A stretch of DNA of 20,937 bases, taken from DATBLZ01 sp036555065 (GTDB taxonomy: Bacteria > Pseudomonadota > Gammaproteobacteria > Steroidobacterales > Rariloculaceae). The first letter of the stretch is position 1. Each line of letters begins with the position of its first letter. Of this stretch, positions 7,298 to 14,988 are shown piece by piece. The translations under genes were made by a program, and so were the position numbers. The notes beneath the pieces were generated by a model. It searched no databases. It had not been told where the DNA came from and was given only the letters and a program-made list of their open reading frames with translations. The DNA lies in the NCBI GenBank assembly GCA_036555065.1, contig DATBLZ010000089.1, positions 1 to 20,937 of the forward strand. Direction: 5' to 3'.

Positions 7298-9495
7298 TAG
7301 AAGTCGAGCGTCGCGCTGATCACCGCCGAGCGCGCAGCGCCCAACGCGGCATAGTGGTTCTGATACGGGCGGACGTAGTACACCTCGTCCGTTAGATTCT
7401 GCACGTTGAGTTGCAGGTTCACGCGCTCGCCGACGCGTAGCGCCGCCATCGCGTCGTAACGCCAATAGTCCGGGACCGATATCGTGTTCGCCGTGTTGGC
7501 GAAGCGCTCGTCGACGTAGCTCGCGCCGCCGCCGATCGTGAACCGCTGCGTCAAGGCAACCGTCGTCCAGAGACTGAAGCTGTTGCGCGGCGTATTCGGG
7601 AATTCGTGGCCTTCGTTCGTCGCAATGGGGCCATCGTCGACGATCTCGCTGTCCAGAAAGGCGTAGCTCCCGAACACCGTCCATTTGTCGCTGATCTCGC
7701 CGCTGAGTCCGACCTCGAAACCATCCACGCGCTCATCGCCGACCGTCGCCTGTAAGCCGCCCGTAACTGCCGCGCGCGCGTTCTCCGTCTCGATGCTGAA
7801 GATCGCGCTCGTCAACGACAGGCGCTCGCCGAGAAACGCCCACTTCGTGCCGATCTCGTATGTACGGTCCCGCTCGGGCTCGAGGTCCTGGTTCGTGATT
7901 GCGATGTTCTCCGTGCCGTCACCGAGCGTGTTTCCGGACGGGCTCGACGAGGTGCCCGTCGATACGTAGAGGCGGCCGTTCTCGGCCAGAATACGCACGA
8001 GGCCCGCCTGGTAGTTCCAGAAATCGGACTGGTTATGGAGATGCACGGGCGTCGCGCCGCTGAACGAGTCCTGCGTGGTTTCGTAGTCGTCGTAGCGAAC
8101 GCCGAGGTTGAGCGCCCAACGCGTGCTGAAATCGAGCGTGTCGAACGCGTAGGCGGATGCCGTATCGGTGTTGACGTCGGTCGTCGACGCAGAGGCCGTG
8201 ATCGCGCCCGTCCACGGATCATAGGGATTCGGGTTGTCGAGGGTCGTGCAGTTGTAGCCTGAGGCCGCTACGGCGCCGGGCGCACTGCAGGATGTCGAAA
8301 ACGCCGTCACGGCGTTGCCGGCGAAGGTCGTCGTTACGACGTACGGCCGATTGAACATCCCTTCCTGCGTGGCCTCGACGCCGAACGCGAAGCTGTGCGT
8401 AATTCTGCCGGTCATCTTCTCGCCGCTGAAGTCGGCGACGTACGCGTACGTCGTCGTCGCGGAATTCCGGCTCTTGGGGCTGCGGTACGCGAAGCCGTTC
8501 GGAACGTTGCCGCGACCGTCGTCGGGATTCGTGACGATGTAGTCGTTCGTCGTGCGTCCATAACGGAGCGTATTGCTGAAAGTAATTCCACCTTCGAGGT
8601 CATGCGCGACTTGCAGGGTGCGCACGTCGGCGCCGGTTTGCTGAAAGTCGCGATCGACGAGGCCGTAGAAGTTCTCGCGATCGACGTCGACGGGTCCGCC
8701 TTGCGGCGCCGTATTCGCGGCGTTGCGCGTATACGGAATGCTGTAATCCGGAATATCGTCGGTCTCGTATCGGTAGAAATCGAGATTCACGCGCGTGGGC
8801 TCGCCGATTCCGAACGCGAGCGACGGAGCAATGCCGGCATGCGATGTCGTCACGGCCGTGCGCCCGGGCACGTCCGTGTCTTGGGCCAATAGATTCAGGC
8901 GGAACCCGCCGCTGTCACCGAAGCGGAAATTGGTGTCGACGGCGACGCGGGCATAGCTGTCCGTGCCGGCGCCGACGTTGGTGGTGACGAAGCCTTCCTC
9001 GCGGGGTTTCTTGGTGGCGAGATTGACCGATCCGCCGCTCGAGCCGCGACCCGAGTAAGCCGATCCGGGGCCTTTGATGACCTCGATCTGCTCGAGCGCA
9101 AAGACGTCGCGCGTTTGCGAGCCGGCGTCGCGAATGCCGTCGATGAAAACATCGGCGCCGGCGTCGAAGCCCCGGATCTTGAGGCTGTCGCCCGCGGGCT
9201 GGCCGCCCTCGCCGGCGTTGAAGGTGATGCCCGGCACGGTGCGCAACGCCTCCACGAGCGACGTCGACCCAGTCTCGGCGATCAACGATTGCGAGATCAC
9301 GGTGATGGACTTCGGCGTATCGATGATCGGCGCGGTGAACTTGCTCGACGATACGTCGGGCAGGCGCTCGCCCCTGACGAGCACGTCCTCGGTGCCCGGT
9401 GCGGGCGGCGTGCGATCTTGCGCCAGCGCCGACATGGCCGGGAGCGCAAGCCCGATGGCCGCAGCGAGAGCGCTTTGTCGAATACCCGGTGACAT
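7297..9495 (-). CDS. fiu: TonB-dependent catecholate siderophore receptor (Fiu/PiuA-like)
   Basis: A 732-residue outer-membrane receptor. Residues 1-26 form a signal peptide (SALAAAIGLALPAMSALAQ with cleavage after AQ). EDVLVRG is a TonB-box-like segment. The plug domain follows, with DTPKSITVISQSLI, LRTVPGIT, IRGFDAGADVFIDGIRD and VIKGPGSAYSGRGSSGG, then a 22-strand-type barrel ending in the terminal aromatic F of SATLDF. The RGFDAxxDxxxDGxRD wording resembles Fiu/PiuA receptors for catecholate siderophores. Linkage to piuC supports this, but the true ligand cannot be read from sequence. The ATG at 9493-9495 has GGGAG 5 bases upstream; in-frame ATGs further upstream would push the signal peptide inward. 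It is the first gene of the operon and lies under two Fur-box-like sites. Confidence 0.92.
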   Translation of the reverse strand: MSPGIRQSALAAAIGLALPAMSALAQDRTPPAPGTEDVLVRGERLPDVSSSKFTAPIIDTPKSITVISQSLIAETGSTSLVEALRTVPGITFNAGEGGQPAGDSLKIRGFDAGADVFIDGIRDAGSQTRDVFALEQIEVIKGPGSAYSGRGSSGGSVNLATKKPREEGFVTTNVGAGTDSYARVAVDTNFRFGDSGGFRLNLLAQDTDVPGRTAVTTSHAGIAPSLAFGIGEPTRVNLDFYRYETDDIPDYSIPYTRNAANTAPQGGPVDVDRENFYGLVDRDFQQTGADVRTLQVAHDLEGGITFSNTLRYGRTTNDYIVTNPDDGRGNVPNGFAYRSPKSRNSATTTYAYVADFSGEKMTGRITHSFAFGVEATQEGMFNRPYVVTTTFAGNAVTAFSTSCSAPGAVAASGYNCTTLDNPNPYDPWTGAITASASTTDVNTDTASAYAFDTLDFSTRWALNLGVRYDDYETTQDSFSGATPVHLHNQSDFWNYQAGLVRILAENGRLYVSTGTSSSPSGNTLGDGTENIAITNQDLEPERDRTYEIGTKWAFLGERLSLTSAIFSIETENARAAVTGGLQATVGDERVDGFEVGLSGEISDKWTVFGSYAFLDSEIVDDGPIATNEGHEFPNTPRNSFSLWTTVALTQRFTIGGGASYVDERFANTANTISVPDYWRYDAMAALRVGERVNLQLNVQNLTDEVYYVRPYQNHYAALGAARSAVISATLDF

Positions 9496-9530
9496 GTGGA
9501 CTCCCGGACGCATTTGATGACCCGATGCAA

Positions 9531-9559
9531 ACAATAATTATTCTCATTACGGCTGTCAA
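9531..9559 (-). promoter_or_regulatory. Sigma70-type promoter of the siderophore receptor operon
   Basis: On the minus strand a perfect -35 hexamer TTGACA (9554-9559) is followed after exactly 17 bases by TATTGT (9531-9536), 4 of 6 matches to the -10 consensus. It lies 36 bases or more upstream of the receptor ATG. The spacer and -10 are covered by one Fur-box-like site, and a second lies just upstream of the -35. Confidence 0.7.
9533..9551 (-). promoter_or_regulatory. Fur-box-like operator overlapping the -10 region
   Basis: The minus-strand sequence CGTAATGAGAATAATTATT matches the 19-base Fur consensus (GATAATGATAATCATTATC) at 14 positions by hand count. It covers the spacer and most of the -10 element, so bound Fe-Fur would block RNA polymerase. 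Confidence 0.68.
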
Positions 9560-9560
9560 T

Positions 9561-9579
9561 GCGAATCATTATCATTAAC
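9561..9579 (-). promoter_or_regulatory. Fur-box-like operator upstream of the -35
   Basis: The minus-strand sequence GTTAATGATAATGATTCGC matches the 19-base Fur consensus at 15 positions by hand count, including the central TAATGATAAT. It sits directly upstream of the -35 hexamer, 9 bases from the other Fur-like site. Two adjacent sites suggest cooperative iron-dependent repression. Confidence 0.75.
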
Positions 9580-9595
9580 ATAGGGCGGGGCTAGA

Positions 9596-9610
9596 CGCGG
9601 GGAACCCGCG
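9596..9610. other. GC-rich inverted repeat downstream of tesB
   Basis: CGCGGG and CCCGCG form a perfect 6-bp stem around a GAA loop, in the gap between the tesB stop and the receptor promoter. There is no T-run on either side, so it does not look like a standard intrinsic terminator. It could slow read-through from tesB or protect the 3' end. Confidence 0.4.
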
Positions 9611-9623
9611 CCATTACTGGGTC

Positions 9624-10490
9624 CTAGCGGGTCTCAGGCCAGATTCGGACAACGCCCTCTTGGGCCGTCGAAGCGACCAACGCGCCGTCCTGCGTGAAGA
9701 ACCGACCGAGCGCGAGGCCGCGCGCACCCGAGGCGTTCGGGCTCTCCATCGAGTAGAGCAGCCACTCGTCGAGCCGGAAAGGCCGATGAAACCACATCGC
9801 GTGATCGAGGCTTGCGAGCTGAATGTTGCCGAGCTCGAAACGGATGCCGTGCGGCAAGGTCGCTGTTGCGACGAGCTGATAGTCCGACAGATACGCGAGC
9901 AGGTTGCGGTGAACGTCGAGCTCGTCCGGGAGCGCGTCGATTGCGCGGACCCAGAGGTGGCGAACGGGCTGCGTGCGTTTCGGTTTCAGAATCGCAATCG
10001 GCTCGACGGGCCGAACCTCGAACGGGCGCTCGTGCGTGAGGTAGCGGCGCATCTTCTCCGGAATTTTCGCAAGAACTTCGGGGCCCACTTCGCGCATCTC
10101 GGGAAGCTCGTCGGGAGCCGGGACAGTGGGCATCTCGGCCTGGTGCTCGATTCCCTGCTCCGGCACCTGGAACGACACCGTCATGTTGAAGATCGGCCGG
10201 CCGTGCTGAATGGCGACGACACGGCGATTGCTGAAACTGCGCCCATCGCGCGCGCGGTCTACCTCATAGACGATGTGCGCATTCACGTCGCCCGCGTTTA
10301 GGAAATACGCGTGCAGCGAATGCACGTCGCGCCCCTCGACCGTGGAGCTAGCGGCGCTCAGTGCCTGACCGAGCACCTGGCCGCCGAATACGCGCGCGCT
10401 GCCGATATCGCGGCTCTCACCGCGAAAGATGTTTTCCTCGATGCGCTCGAGGTCGAGCAAGTGCAGGAGATCGGCGAGCACCGTGCGCAT
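9624..10490 (-). CDS. tesB: Acyl-CoA thioesterase II
   Basis: A 288-residue double-hotdog thioesterase that hydrolyses medium- and long-chain acyl-CoA to free acid and CoA in the cytoplasm; E. coli TesB has 286 residues. The N-terminal half has RVFGGQVLGQAL and SLHAYFLNAGD. The C-terminal half has the family signature SLDHAMWFHRPF (227-238) and STAQEGVVR. Likely catalytic residues by alignment with E. coli are D203, S227 (Thr in E. coli) and Q277. The ATG at 10488-10490 lies 5 bases after the stop of the upstream dehydrogenase gene, so the two are probably cotranscribed. The open frame continues upstream, but only as a shadow of that gene. Confidence 0.93.
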   Translation of the reverse strand: MRTVLADLLHLLDLERIEENIFRGESRDIGSARVFGGQVLGQALSAASSTVEGRDVHSLHAYFLNAGDVNAHIVYEVDRARDGRSFSNRRVVAIQHGRPIFNMTVSFQVPEQGIEHQAEMPTVPAPDELPEMREVGPEVLAKIPEKMRRYLTHERPFEVRPVEPIAILKPKRTQPVRHLWVRAIDALPDELDVHRNLLAYLSDYQLVATATLPHGIRFELGNIQLASLDHAMWFHRPFRLDEWLLYSMESPNASGARGLALGRFFTQDGALVASTAQEGVVRIWPETR

Positions 10491-10495
10491 CGGGA

Positions 10496-11389
10496 TCAGT
10501 TTCCAGCCGGCGGCTTGCTCGTGCGATTGAGCCGGGCGATCAGGCTCGACGTGTCCCAGCGCCTGCCGCCCATCGAGACGACGTCGGCATAGAACTGATC
10601 GACGAGCGCGGCGAGCGGAAGCTCTGCGCCGTTGCCGCGCGCCTCGTCGAGGCAGATTCGCAAATCCTTGCGCATCCACTCGACGGCAAAGCCGAAGTCG
10701 AACTTGCCCGCGACCATGGTCTGCCAGCGGTTCTCCATCTGCCACGACTGCGCCGCGCCTTTGGAGATCACGTCGATGACGGCCGCGGCGTCGAGCCCGG
10801 AGCGAATCGCGAAGTTGAGCGCCTCGGCGAGACCCTGAACGACGCCGGCAATCGCGATTTGGTTGACCATCTTCGTGAGTTGTCCCGAGCCCGCGGTACC
10901 TAAGAGCTTCACGGTGTGCGCGTATGCGCGAATCACGGGCTCCGCGCGCACAAAGGCTCGCGCATCGCCACCGACCATGACGGTGAGCTTGCCGTTCTGT
11001 GCTCCCGCCTGGCCTCCCGAGACGGGCGCGTCGAGGCAGGCGATACCGCGCTTATCTCCGGCCGCGGCGATCTCGCGCGCAATGCCCGCCGATGCCGTCG
11101 TGTGGTCGACGAACACCGAGCCTTTGCGCATTGCGGCCAACGCGCCATCCGCGCCGAGCACGACGCTGCGCAGGTCCGGATCGTCGCCGACGCACGTGAA
11201 CACGCAATCGGCGGCCTTGGCCGCGTCCGCGGGCGTGCTCGCAACCTTGCCGCCGTGCTCCTTCGCCCACGCGTGCGCCTTTGTGGCCGTGCGGTTGAAG
11301 ACCGTGACGTCGTGACCCTTGCGACTCAGCCACCCGGCCATCGGATACCCCATGACGCCGAGCCCCAAGAACGCGACTTTCTCTCCCAT
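10496..11389 (-). CDS. NAD(P)-dependent beta-hydroxyacid dehydrogenase (3-hydroxyisobutyrate dehydrogenase family)
   Basis: A 297-residue oxidoreductase. The N-terminal Rossmann motif GLGVMGYPMAGWL (9-21) is the HIBADH-family dinucleotide signature, and an Asn-Arg pair (FNRT) follows the second strand, suggesting NADP may be favoured. DAPVSGGQAGAQNGKLTVMVGG (120-141) is the substrate loop, and K173 in LTKMVNQ is the catalytic lysine. Members act on 3-hydroxyisobutyrate, tartronate semialdehyde or succinic semialdehyde; this sequence alone does not settle which. The ATG at 11387-11389 has GGGGA about 9 bases upstream. A 76-base gap separates it from the kinase-like gene upstream, so it may have its own promoter. 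tesB follows after 5 bases. Confidence 0.9.
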   Translation of the reverse strand: MGEKVAFLGLGVMGYPMAGWLSRKGHDVTVFNRTATKAHAWAKEHGGKVASTPADAAKAADCVFTCVGDDPDLRSVVLGADGALAAMRKGSVFVDHTTASAGIAREIAAAGDKRGIACLDAPVSGGQAGAQNGKLTVMVGGDARAFVRAEPVIRAYAHTVKLLGTAGSGQLTKMVNQIAIAGVVQGLAEALNFAIRSGLDAAAVIDVISKGAAQSWQMENRWQTMVAGKFDFGFAVEWMRKDLRICLDEARGNGAELPLAALVDQFYADVVSMGGRRWDTSSLIARLNRTSKPPAGN

Positions 11390-11465
11390 TTCGACCGATC
11401 CCCGTTCTTCGTGTGATGCCACCGCGTTGCGAGCGGATACAGCGAGTGCACAGACTCTAGCAAAC

Positions 11466-12323
11466 TCAACGAGCCCGCGGGTTAATCCGCAGGTAGCGCG
11501 CGTTTTGCGCGCGGAGATCTTCCGGTAACGCGCGCGCCCAAAAGAAGGCCATGAGCCGCACCATGCGCACGACGTCGGCAAGCTGGGCCGGCGACACCGG
11601 CGCGTTCGAGCTCGCGTAGTAAGCGCGCAGCAACTCACGTCGATCGTCGTCGGTGAAGTCGTTCATCGCTGCAAGGGACGCGAGATCGAGGATCGGTGCA
11701 GCGCGGGCTGCGTACTCGAAATCGATGAGCAAGAGATCGCCGGCCTCGAGGACATTGGCCGCGACTAGATCGTTATGGCAGACGGCGCTCGGCGGGTAGC
11801 GCTTCACGTAATCCACCGCCCGCGTTCGAAGTTCCTCAGCCAGGCGCCGTTCGCGTGGTGTGAGAGACGCCTCGCGCGCCGCCGCCGTGAAATAGGCTTC
11901 GGCGTGACGCAGCGGCTCGAAAACGCGCACTACTGCCCGAACGCCATGTAACCGACGTAGAAGCGTGGCGATGCGCGCAATGTTCGCCGGCGCGCGCGTA
12001 GCCGCTTCGGTCAAGCTGGCGGCACGTGGGACGAAGCGAATCAACATCGCACCCGTTTCGACGTCCATACGCACGGGCTCTGCCGTGATTCCAGCCTCTG
12101 CGACAGCACCGAGAAGCGCGAACTCTTCCTCGAGCCCCAACGTCGCGCCCGCCGAGTCAGCCTTAAGCCTCAACACGTAACTCCGCTCGCGTAAAGCGAC
12201 GAGGTAGCTCATGTGGCCCAAGCCGCCGCCGAGCTTGCGCGGCTCGACGCCCTTTGCCATCGGTCCCAAGAGCGCCGCAAGCGCGCGCGATATGCGCTCG
12301 CGATCTTGCTCGGCCTCACGCAT
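11466..12323 (-). CDS. APH/choline-kinase-like phosphotransferase
   Basis: A 285-residue small-molecule kinase of the aminoglycoside phosphotransferase fold. GGGLGHMSYLV (32-42) is the nucleotide loop, K54 in YVLRLK the ATP-binding lysine, VCHNDLVAANVL (182-192) the Brenner catalytic loop with D185 and N190, and LLIDFEYA (198-205) the metal-binding loop with D201. The CHNDL and DFEYA wording resembles choline, ethanolamine or thiamine kinases (LicA, ThiK) more than antibiotic-resistance enzymes. The ATG at 12321-12323 overlaps the end of the pnuC-like gene by 8 bases. This tight link suggests it phosphorylates the vitamin or nucleoside that the transporter brings in. That partnership is inferred; thiamine, nicotinamide riboside and choline are all possible. 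Confidence 0.85.
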   Translation of the reverse strand: MREAEQDRERISRALAALLGPMAKGVEPRKLGGGLGHMSYLVALRERSYVLRLKADSAGATLGLEEEFALLGAVAEAGITAEPVRMDVETGAMLIRFVPRAASLTEAATRAPANIARIATLLRRLHGVRAVVRVFEPLRHAEAYFTAAAREASLTPRERRLAEELRTRAVDYVKRYPPSAVCHNDLVAANVLEAGDLLLIDFEYAARAAPILDLASLAAMNDFTDDDRRELLRAYYASSNAPVSPAQLADVVRMVRLMAFFWARALPEDLRAQNARYLRINPRAR

Positions 12324-12933
12324 GCCGCGGCTCGGGCCCGCTCAGTAAGGACTGCTCGGCGCGGAAATCCCGACGCCAGCGCCGGTAGCCGATCACTATG
12401 AGCACGAGGTAGAGCACGAACAGCAGCGCATACAGATACAGGTCGCGCGCGACGTAGACGAAAACGGCCACGCTGTCGAGCACGAACCAATAGGCCCAAT
12501 TCTCGAGCACCTTCTTCGTCACCATGTACGTGGCAACGAGCGCGCCGATGGTCGTAAACGAATCGGCATACGGCAGCGCCGCATCCGTGCGCGCAGCGAG
12601 TATCGCGCCGAAGCCGACGCTCAGCACGATCACGGCAGCAATGACGAGCGCATGGGTGCGTTTGCTCCAGAGCGTGATCTTGACGCCGCTGTGCCCCGCC
12701 CCGCCGCGGCGCCATTGGTACCAGCCGTAAATCGCCATCGCGATATAGAAGACCTGCAGCGCGGCCTCCATATACAGCTTGGCTTCGTAGAAAAGCACGA
12801 GCGAGAGCGTCACGGAGATCAGCGCCGCGGGCCAGCAGAGCACGTTCTGCCGGATCGCCAACACGAGGTACGCGATCGCGAAAACGACGGCACCGATCTC
12901 AGTCCACGAGATGTTCGAAAAAAGCTCGCTCAC
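12316..12933 (-). CDS. PnuC-family vitamin transporter (nicotinamide riboside or thiamine)
   Basis: A 205-residue membrane protein with about seven hydrophobic helices, the size of PnuC. Helix starts include WTEIGAVVFAIAYLVLAIRQN, WPAALISVTLSLVLFYEAKL and ALQVFYIAMAIYGWYQWRRGG, the YGWYQW segment being typical. WAYWFVLDSVAVFVY near the C-terminus carries the conserved WxxW...D substrate-binding motif. PnuC proteins are facilitated-diffusion carriers for nicotinamide riboside, while PnuT and PnuX relatives carry thiamine and riboflavin; uptake depends on trapping by a cytoplasmic kinase. The GTG at 12931-12933 overlaps the moaB stop (GTGA), which supports this start. The kinase-like gene overlaps its 3' end by 8 bases. 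I see no THI-box riboswitch upstream. Confidence 0.88.
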   Translation of the reverse strand: MSELFSNISWTEIGAVVFAIAYLVLAIRQNVLCWPAALISVTLSLVLFYEAKLYMEAALQVFYIAMAIYGWYQWRRGGAGHSGVKITLWSKRTHALVIAAVIVLSVGFGAILAARTDAALPYADSFTTIGALVATYMVTKKVLENWAYWFVLDSVAVFVYVARDLYLYALLFVLYLVLIVIGYRRWRRDFRAEQSLLSGPEPRHA

Positions 12934-13448
12934 TCCGCAAGCCGCGGCATGAGCTCGGCGAGATTGCAGGGCCGCGTGCGGAAATCGAGCTGGGGCGCGA
13001 TGATTTTCTCCCAGCCGGTCTCGCACGCGTGCGTCGAGCCGGGCAAGCAGAAGATATAGGTGCGGTTCGCGACACCCGCGAGGCAGCGCGACTGCATCGC
13101 CGACGTGCCGATCTCCTTGGCCGAAATCGCGCGGAACAGCTCGCCGAAGCCGTCGAGCTTCTTGTCGAGCAGGACCTCGATCGCCTCGGGCGTCCCGTCG
13201 CGGCCCGTGACGCCTGTCCCGCCGGTGGTGATGACGACGTCTATTTCGCGTGCGGCGATCCATTGCGAAACGCGCGCACGAATCGCATAGACGTCGTCGC
13301 CGACGATCGCGCGGTCGCGGAGCTTGTGACCGGTTTTCTCGATCTGCGCACTCAGATATGCGCCGGACTTGTCCGTGGCTTCGGTGCGCGTATCGGAGAC
13401 CGTGAGCACGGCGATATTGAGCGGCTGAAATGCCCGCTCGACGGTCAT
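12930..13448 (-). CDS. moaB: Molybdenum cofactor biosynthesis protein B (MoaB/MogA family)
   Basis: A 172-residue MPT-binding-fold protein. TTGGTGVTGRDGTPEA (74-89) is the molybdopterin-binding signature. FGELFRAISAKEIGTSAMQSRCLAGV and LPGSTHACETGWEKIIAPQLD follow E. coli MoaB closely, ending in RTRPCNLAELMP. In organisms that lack MogA, MoaB-type proteins adenylate molybdopterin before molybdate insertion; I infer that role here because no other mogA is visible. The ATG at 13446-13448 overlaps the stop of the GNAT gene (ATGA), and its own stop overlaps the pnuC start. It is thus separated from the moaACDE cluster by a plus-strand gene and cotranscribed with unrelated-looking genes. Confidence 0.93.
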   Translation of the reverse strand: MTVERAFQPLNIAVLTVSDTRTEATDKSGAYLSAQIEKTGHKLRDRAIVGDDVYAIRARVSQWIAAREIDVVITTGGTGVTGRDGTPEAIEVLLDKKLDGFGELFRAISAKEIGTSAMQSRCLAGVANRTYIFCLPGSTHACETGWEKIIAPQLDFRTRPCNLAELMPRLAE

Positions 13449-13939
13449 TGCATCTGCCCGCGCGGCGGCGCCGCAACCACGCTCAAATTTCGGGTCATGC
13501 GCAACGCATCCTCCATACCGGCGTAGTAACGCATGCGCGTCCCGACCGCCGCGTAGCCGAGCTTCTCGTAGAACCGGCGAGCCGCATCGTTGTTGGCTCG
13601 AAGCTCTAGAGCGATGTCGAAAATCCCCGCGGTGCGGGCCGAAGATTCGAGCCAGCGCATCAGCGCCGTGCCGACGCCGCGGCTCCGATATCCCGGACGC
13701 ACTGCCAAGAGATTCAGATGCGCATGCTCGTCGTGGAACTCCATGATCGCGAAACCGGCGAGGCGCCGGCCGTCACGCGCGACGATGACGGCGCTGTCGC
13801 GATCGTGCACGTAGTGACGCACGCGCGGCTCCGTCCACGACCACGGCAACCCGCCTTCGATCAGAAGGCGCGACATTTCGGCGATCGCGGGAGCGTCGTC
13901 GAGGTGGGCGAGGCCGATCTTGACGCCTATGTCCTTCAT
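13445..13939 (-). CDS. GNAT-family N-acetyltransferase
   Basis: A 164-residue protein covering one GNAT domain. The acetyl-CoA pyrophosphate loop is RSRGVG (85-90) in AVRPGYRSRGVGTALM, preceded by the strand HLNLLAVRP. LELRANNDAARRFYEKLGYAAVGTRMRYY is the C-terminal part, with the Asn and Tyr typical of RimI-like enzymes. The acceptor cannot be predicted. The ATG at 13937-13939 gives a normal domain length; the open frame upstream is the shadow of the mocA-like gene. It overlaps moaB by 4 bases (ATGA) and appears to lead the run moaB-pnuC-kinase. It diverges from the mocA-like gene with a 21-base gap, so the two may share a very short promoter region. Confidence 0.85.
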   Translation of the reverse strand: MKDIGVKIGLAHLDDAPAIAEMSRLLIEGGLPWSWTEPRVRHYVHDRDSAVIVARDGRRLAGFAIMEFHDEHAHLNLLAVRPGYRSRGVGTALMRWLESSARTAGIFDIALELRANNDAARRFYEKLGYAAVGTRMRYYAGMEDALRMTRNLSVVAAPPRGQMQ

Positions 13940-13960
13940 CGGCTTCAGTATAGTGGACGC

Positions 13961-14575
13961 GTGCGCGCGCAGATACGCCATTCCCCCGCCCGCCTCTGGT
14001 GCGTCGTGCTCGCCGGCGGTGGCTCGAACCGGCTCGGCACGCCGAAGCAGCTCGTGCGCTATAAGCAGCAGACGCTGGTCGCCCGTGCCGTCGCGGCCGC
14101 AACTGCCGTTGCAGCGACGCGCGTCATCGTAGTGCTCGGTGCGGGCGCTCTGCGTCTTAGGCTCGTGTTGCAGCGCGCGCGCCAACGCGCAATCTGCGTT
14201 CACAATCGGCGCTGGCAGGAAGGAATCGCGAGCTCGCTCGGCGCGGGTCTCGAGGCACTGCCGAAAACCGCACGCGCGGCCCTCATCGTGCTCACGGATC
14301 AGCCGCGCGTCGATGCACGTGCGCTCGCCCGTCTCGCGCGCGCGTGGCGCGAGCGGCCGGGTCTGCCGGTCGTCGCAACTTACTCAGGCGGCAACGGCGT
14401 GCCCGCGATCCTGCCGCGGCGGCTGTGGCGCCGCGCCGCGGCGCTCTGCGGCGACGTAGGCGCACGCAACTTGCTCCGCGCCGAAGCGCGCCTCGTACAT
14501 GTCGCGGTCCCGGAAGCCGAGCTCGACATCGACACGACCGCAGATCTTATGAAGCTGCCGGGGTCGCGCAATTGA
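13961..14575 (+). CDS. MocA-like nucleotidyltransferase (molybdopterin cytidylyltransferase family)
   Basis: A 204-residue protein of the MobA-like NTP transferase fold. The nucleotide-binding motif LAGGGSNRLGTPKQ (17-30) is followed by LTDQPRV, GNGVPAILP, GDVGARNLL and the metal-site DIDTTAD near the C-terminus. The TDQP, GVPAxxP and GDxGAR motifs are those of MocA/YgfJ proteins, which attach CMP to molybdopterin for xanthine dehydrogenase-type enzymes, rather than of MobA, which attaches GMP. The GTG at 13961 is the best start, as upstream codons overlap the divergent GNAT gene. The usual GxSxRMGxxK loop is changed to GGSNRLGTPK, within family variation. Its 3' end overlaps moaE by 29 bases, in convergent orientation. 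Confidence 0.8.
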   Translation: MRAQIRHSPARLWCVVLAGGGSNRLGTPKQLVRYKQQTLVARAVAAATAVAATRVIVVLGAGALRLRLVLQRARQRAICVHNRRWQEGIASSLGAGLEALPKTARAALIVLTDQPRVDARALARLARAWRERPGLPVVATYSGGNGVPAILPRRLWRRAAALCGDVGARNLLRAEARLVHVAVPEAELDIDTTADLMKLPGSRN

Positions 14576-14975
14576 CCCATTCGGACTCGCCGCTCGCGTA
14601 GTGCTCTTTCTTCCAGATGGGCAAGCGCTGCTTGATCTCGTCGATGATGTATCGGCATGCATCGAACGCCGCGCCGCGATGCGCGGCGCTCACGCCGACC
14701 CACACCGCGCAGTCGCCGATGCGCAGGTGCCCGACGCGATGCACGCAATCGGCGAGCTCGATCGCGAAGCGCTCCTTGGCCTCGGCGAGCACTCTCTCGC
14801 CCTCCTTGATCGCGAGCGCCGCATGCGTCTCGTACTCGAGTGACGTCACGGGCGCACCCTCGGCATGATTGCGCACCCAGCCTTCGAAGCATACGCACGC
14901 CCCGGCGCCGGCCGTCGCCAAGCGTGCCTTTAGTGCCTCGGGTTCGATCGCAGATGCACTGATTTCAAAAGACAT
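14547..14975 (-). CDS. moaE: Molybdopterin synthase catalytic subunit
   Basis: A 142-residue protein. With MoaD thiocarboxylate it converts cyclic pyranopterin monophosphate to molybdopterin. CFEGWVRNHAEG holds the conserved Arg (R35), ALEYET-like LEYETHAALA follows, then VHRVGHLRIGDCAVWVGVSAAHR and the active-site lysine region IKQRLPIWKKEHYASGE (K122, K123). Length and motifs match the family. The ATG at 14973-14975 begins 49 bases after the moaD stop, and a REP element lies in that gap; no clear Shine-Dalgarno sequence is seen. It is the last gene of moaACDE. Its final 29 bases overlap the convergent mocA-like gene. Confidence 0.95.
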   Translation of the reverse strand: MSFEISASAIEPEALKARLATAGAGACVCFEGWVRNHAEGAPVTSLEYETHAALAIKEGERVLAEAKERFAIELADCVHRVGHLRIGDCAVWVGVSAAHRGAAFDACRYIIDEIKQRLPIWKKEHYASGESEWVNCATPAAS

Positions 14976-14988
14976 GGTTTCTGAGAAG

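Noticed and set aside
9596..9610. Hairpin after tesB as a rho-independent terminator
   Set aside because: The stem is good but no T-run follows on either strand.
11466..12323. Aminoglycoside resistance kinase
   Set aside because: The fold is shared, but the catalytic-loop wording and the link to a PnuC-like carrier fit a metabolic kinase better, and no other resistance or mobile genes are present.
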